From a bacterium (GTDB lineage Bacteria; Sumerlaeota; Sumerlaeia; UBA8349): a stretch of DNA of 7,008 bases. Every line of letters starts with the position of its first letter. The stretch's first letter is position 1. The translations under genes and the position numbers were made by a program. Shown here piece after piece: positions 6,703-7,008 of this stretch. The notes below the pieces were generated by a model. The model searched no databases and had not been told where the DNA came from. It was given only the letters and a program-made list of their open reading frames with translations. Location of the stretch: the NCBI GenBank assembly GCA_013203855.1, contig JABMPG010000580.1, positions 1 through 7,008 on the forward strand, given 5' to 3'.

Positions 6703-6727
6703 ATGCTCGATGCGAGGAGAATCCGCG

Positions 6728-6928
6728 ATGCCCATCGATCCGCAACTGATGGAAATTCTGGCCTGTCCGGCCTGCAAGACCAAGGTCGTCGAAGTGGACG
6801 ACACGATTTGCTGCACCAATCCCGATTGCCGCCGGTCCTACGCGATCACCGACGAGATCCCTGTCATGCTCGTGGACGAATCGACGGTTCTTGAGCCGGC
6901 GGAGTGGGAAACGAAGTGCAAGAAGTGA
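6728..6928 (+). CDS. Trm112/UPF0434-like zinc-ribbon protein
   Basis: 66 residues. MPIDPQLMEILACPACKTKV opens the protein, with a Cys pair C13-x2-C16, then CCTNPDC with C29-x4-C34, then YAITDEIPVMLVDE, the typical Trm112-fold closing strand. These four Cys can bind one zinc. In eukaryotes and archaea Trm112 is an activator of methyltransferases that act on tRNA, rRNA and proteins. Bacterial UPF0434/YcaR-type proteins share the fold, with a less certain role, and a methyltransferase partner is only a possibility here. The ATG at 6728 is preceded by GAGGAG at 8 bases' spacing. An in-frame ATG at 6710 (MRGESA) would overlap that ribosome site and is not favoured. The length is normal. The gene is transcribed away from the HepT-like operon and has its own leader. 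An additional Cys64 near the end (TKCKK) is not part of the core motif. Confidence 0.9.
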   Translation: MPIDPQLMEILACPACKTKVVEVDDTICCTNPDCRRSYAITDEIPVMLVDESTVLEPAEWETKCKK

Positions 6929-6932
6929 GTTC

Positions 6933-7008
6933 AGAGTCTTGAGTTTGGAGTTTGTCCATTAGAATTGCCCTTGCCCGCCAAGCCTGACTCAAAACTCAAA
7001 ACTCAAAA
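6933..7008. repeat. Extragenic GAGTTT/AAACTC repeat, likely cut at the window edge
   Basis: A left arm (6933-6953, containing CTTGAGTTTGGAGTTT) and a right arm (6986-7008, three copies of ACTCAAAA in tandem) can base-pair imperfectly, with about 32 bases between. It starts five bases after the Trm112-like stop codon, so it may be a transcript-end structure or a dispersed extragenic element. It reaches the window edge and may continue. Confidence 0.6.

Larger units (their letters stand above)
6373..6727. other. 355-base divergent intergenic region
   Basis: No convincing gene lies here. The left part holds the leftward promoter and direct repeat of the HepT-like operon. The right part holds the probable promoter, inverted repeat and leader hairpin of the Trm112-like gene. 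Between about 6455 and 6600 I see only a small hairpin, GGGTT-CCT-AACCC (6544-6556). Reading frames that cross the region show no family motif and run across or antisense to the flanking genes. I see no tRNA cloverleaf and no recognisable small RNA. Confidence 0.6.

Noticed and set aside
6710..6727. An earlier ATG for the Trm112-like protein
   Set aside because: It overlaps the GAGGAG ribosome site used by the ATG at 6728, and the MPIDPQLMEILACPAC start matches the family.

Overview
The window is GC-rich chromosomal DNA from a bacterium. It carries six protein genes and no sign of phage, transposons, CRISPR, rRNA or tRNA. Secreted multidomain proteins, a PEGA-domain surface protein and short extragenic repeats together fit an environmental, carbohydrate-degrading lineage, perhaps of the Planctomycetes-Verrucomicrobia-Lentisphaerae type or a related candidate phylum. 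That placement is inference; no marker gene here fixes the taxonomy.

Left half (1-3432, minus strand): one uninterrupted reading frame of 1,144 codons runs off the left edge. It begins with a clear export signal and looks like a large carbohydrate-active or surface enzyme, with beta-rich modules around a long helix- and aromatic-rich core. I cannot place it in a named family. A 282-base divergent intergenic region separates it from a zinc-less MDR (medium-chain dehydrogenase/reductase) oxidoreductase on the plus strand (3715-4776), a type often found with sugar and glycoside metabolism.

Middle (4780-6372, minus strand): a HepT/DUF86-like HEPN protein lies six bases upstream of recX, the RecA modulator, and the two appear to form an operon. 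recX is followed by a short PEGA-domain protein that has its own good sigma70-type promoter, whose -35 box overlaps the recX stop codon. The PEGA gene converges on the oxidoreductase with only three bases between the two stop codons. The HepT-like protein keeps the family fold signature but has lost the Arg and His of the RNase motif and has no nucleotidyltransferase partner in view.

Right end (6373-7008): a 355-base intergenic region holds a leftward promoter for the HepT-like/recX operon, built over a 27-base direct repeat, and a probable rightward promoter with an inverted repeat and a leader hairpin. The latter drives a 66-residue Trm112/UPF0434-like zinc-ribbon protein. Just after that gene is a TTGAGTTT/AAACTCAA-type extragenic repeat that reaches the window edge.

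I found no complete novel multi-gene system. The strongest leads are the active-site-less HepT-like protein tied to recX, and the giant uncharacterised secreted protein divergent from a sugar-type oxidoreductase.
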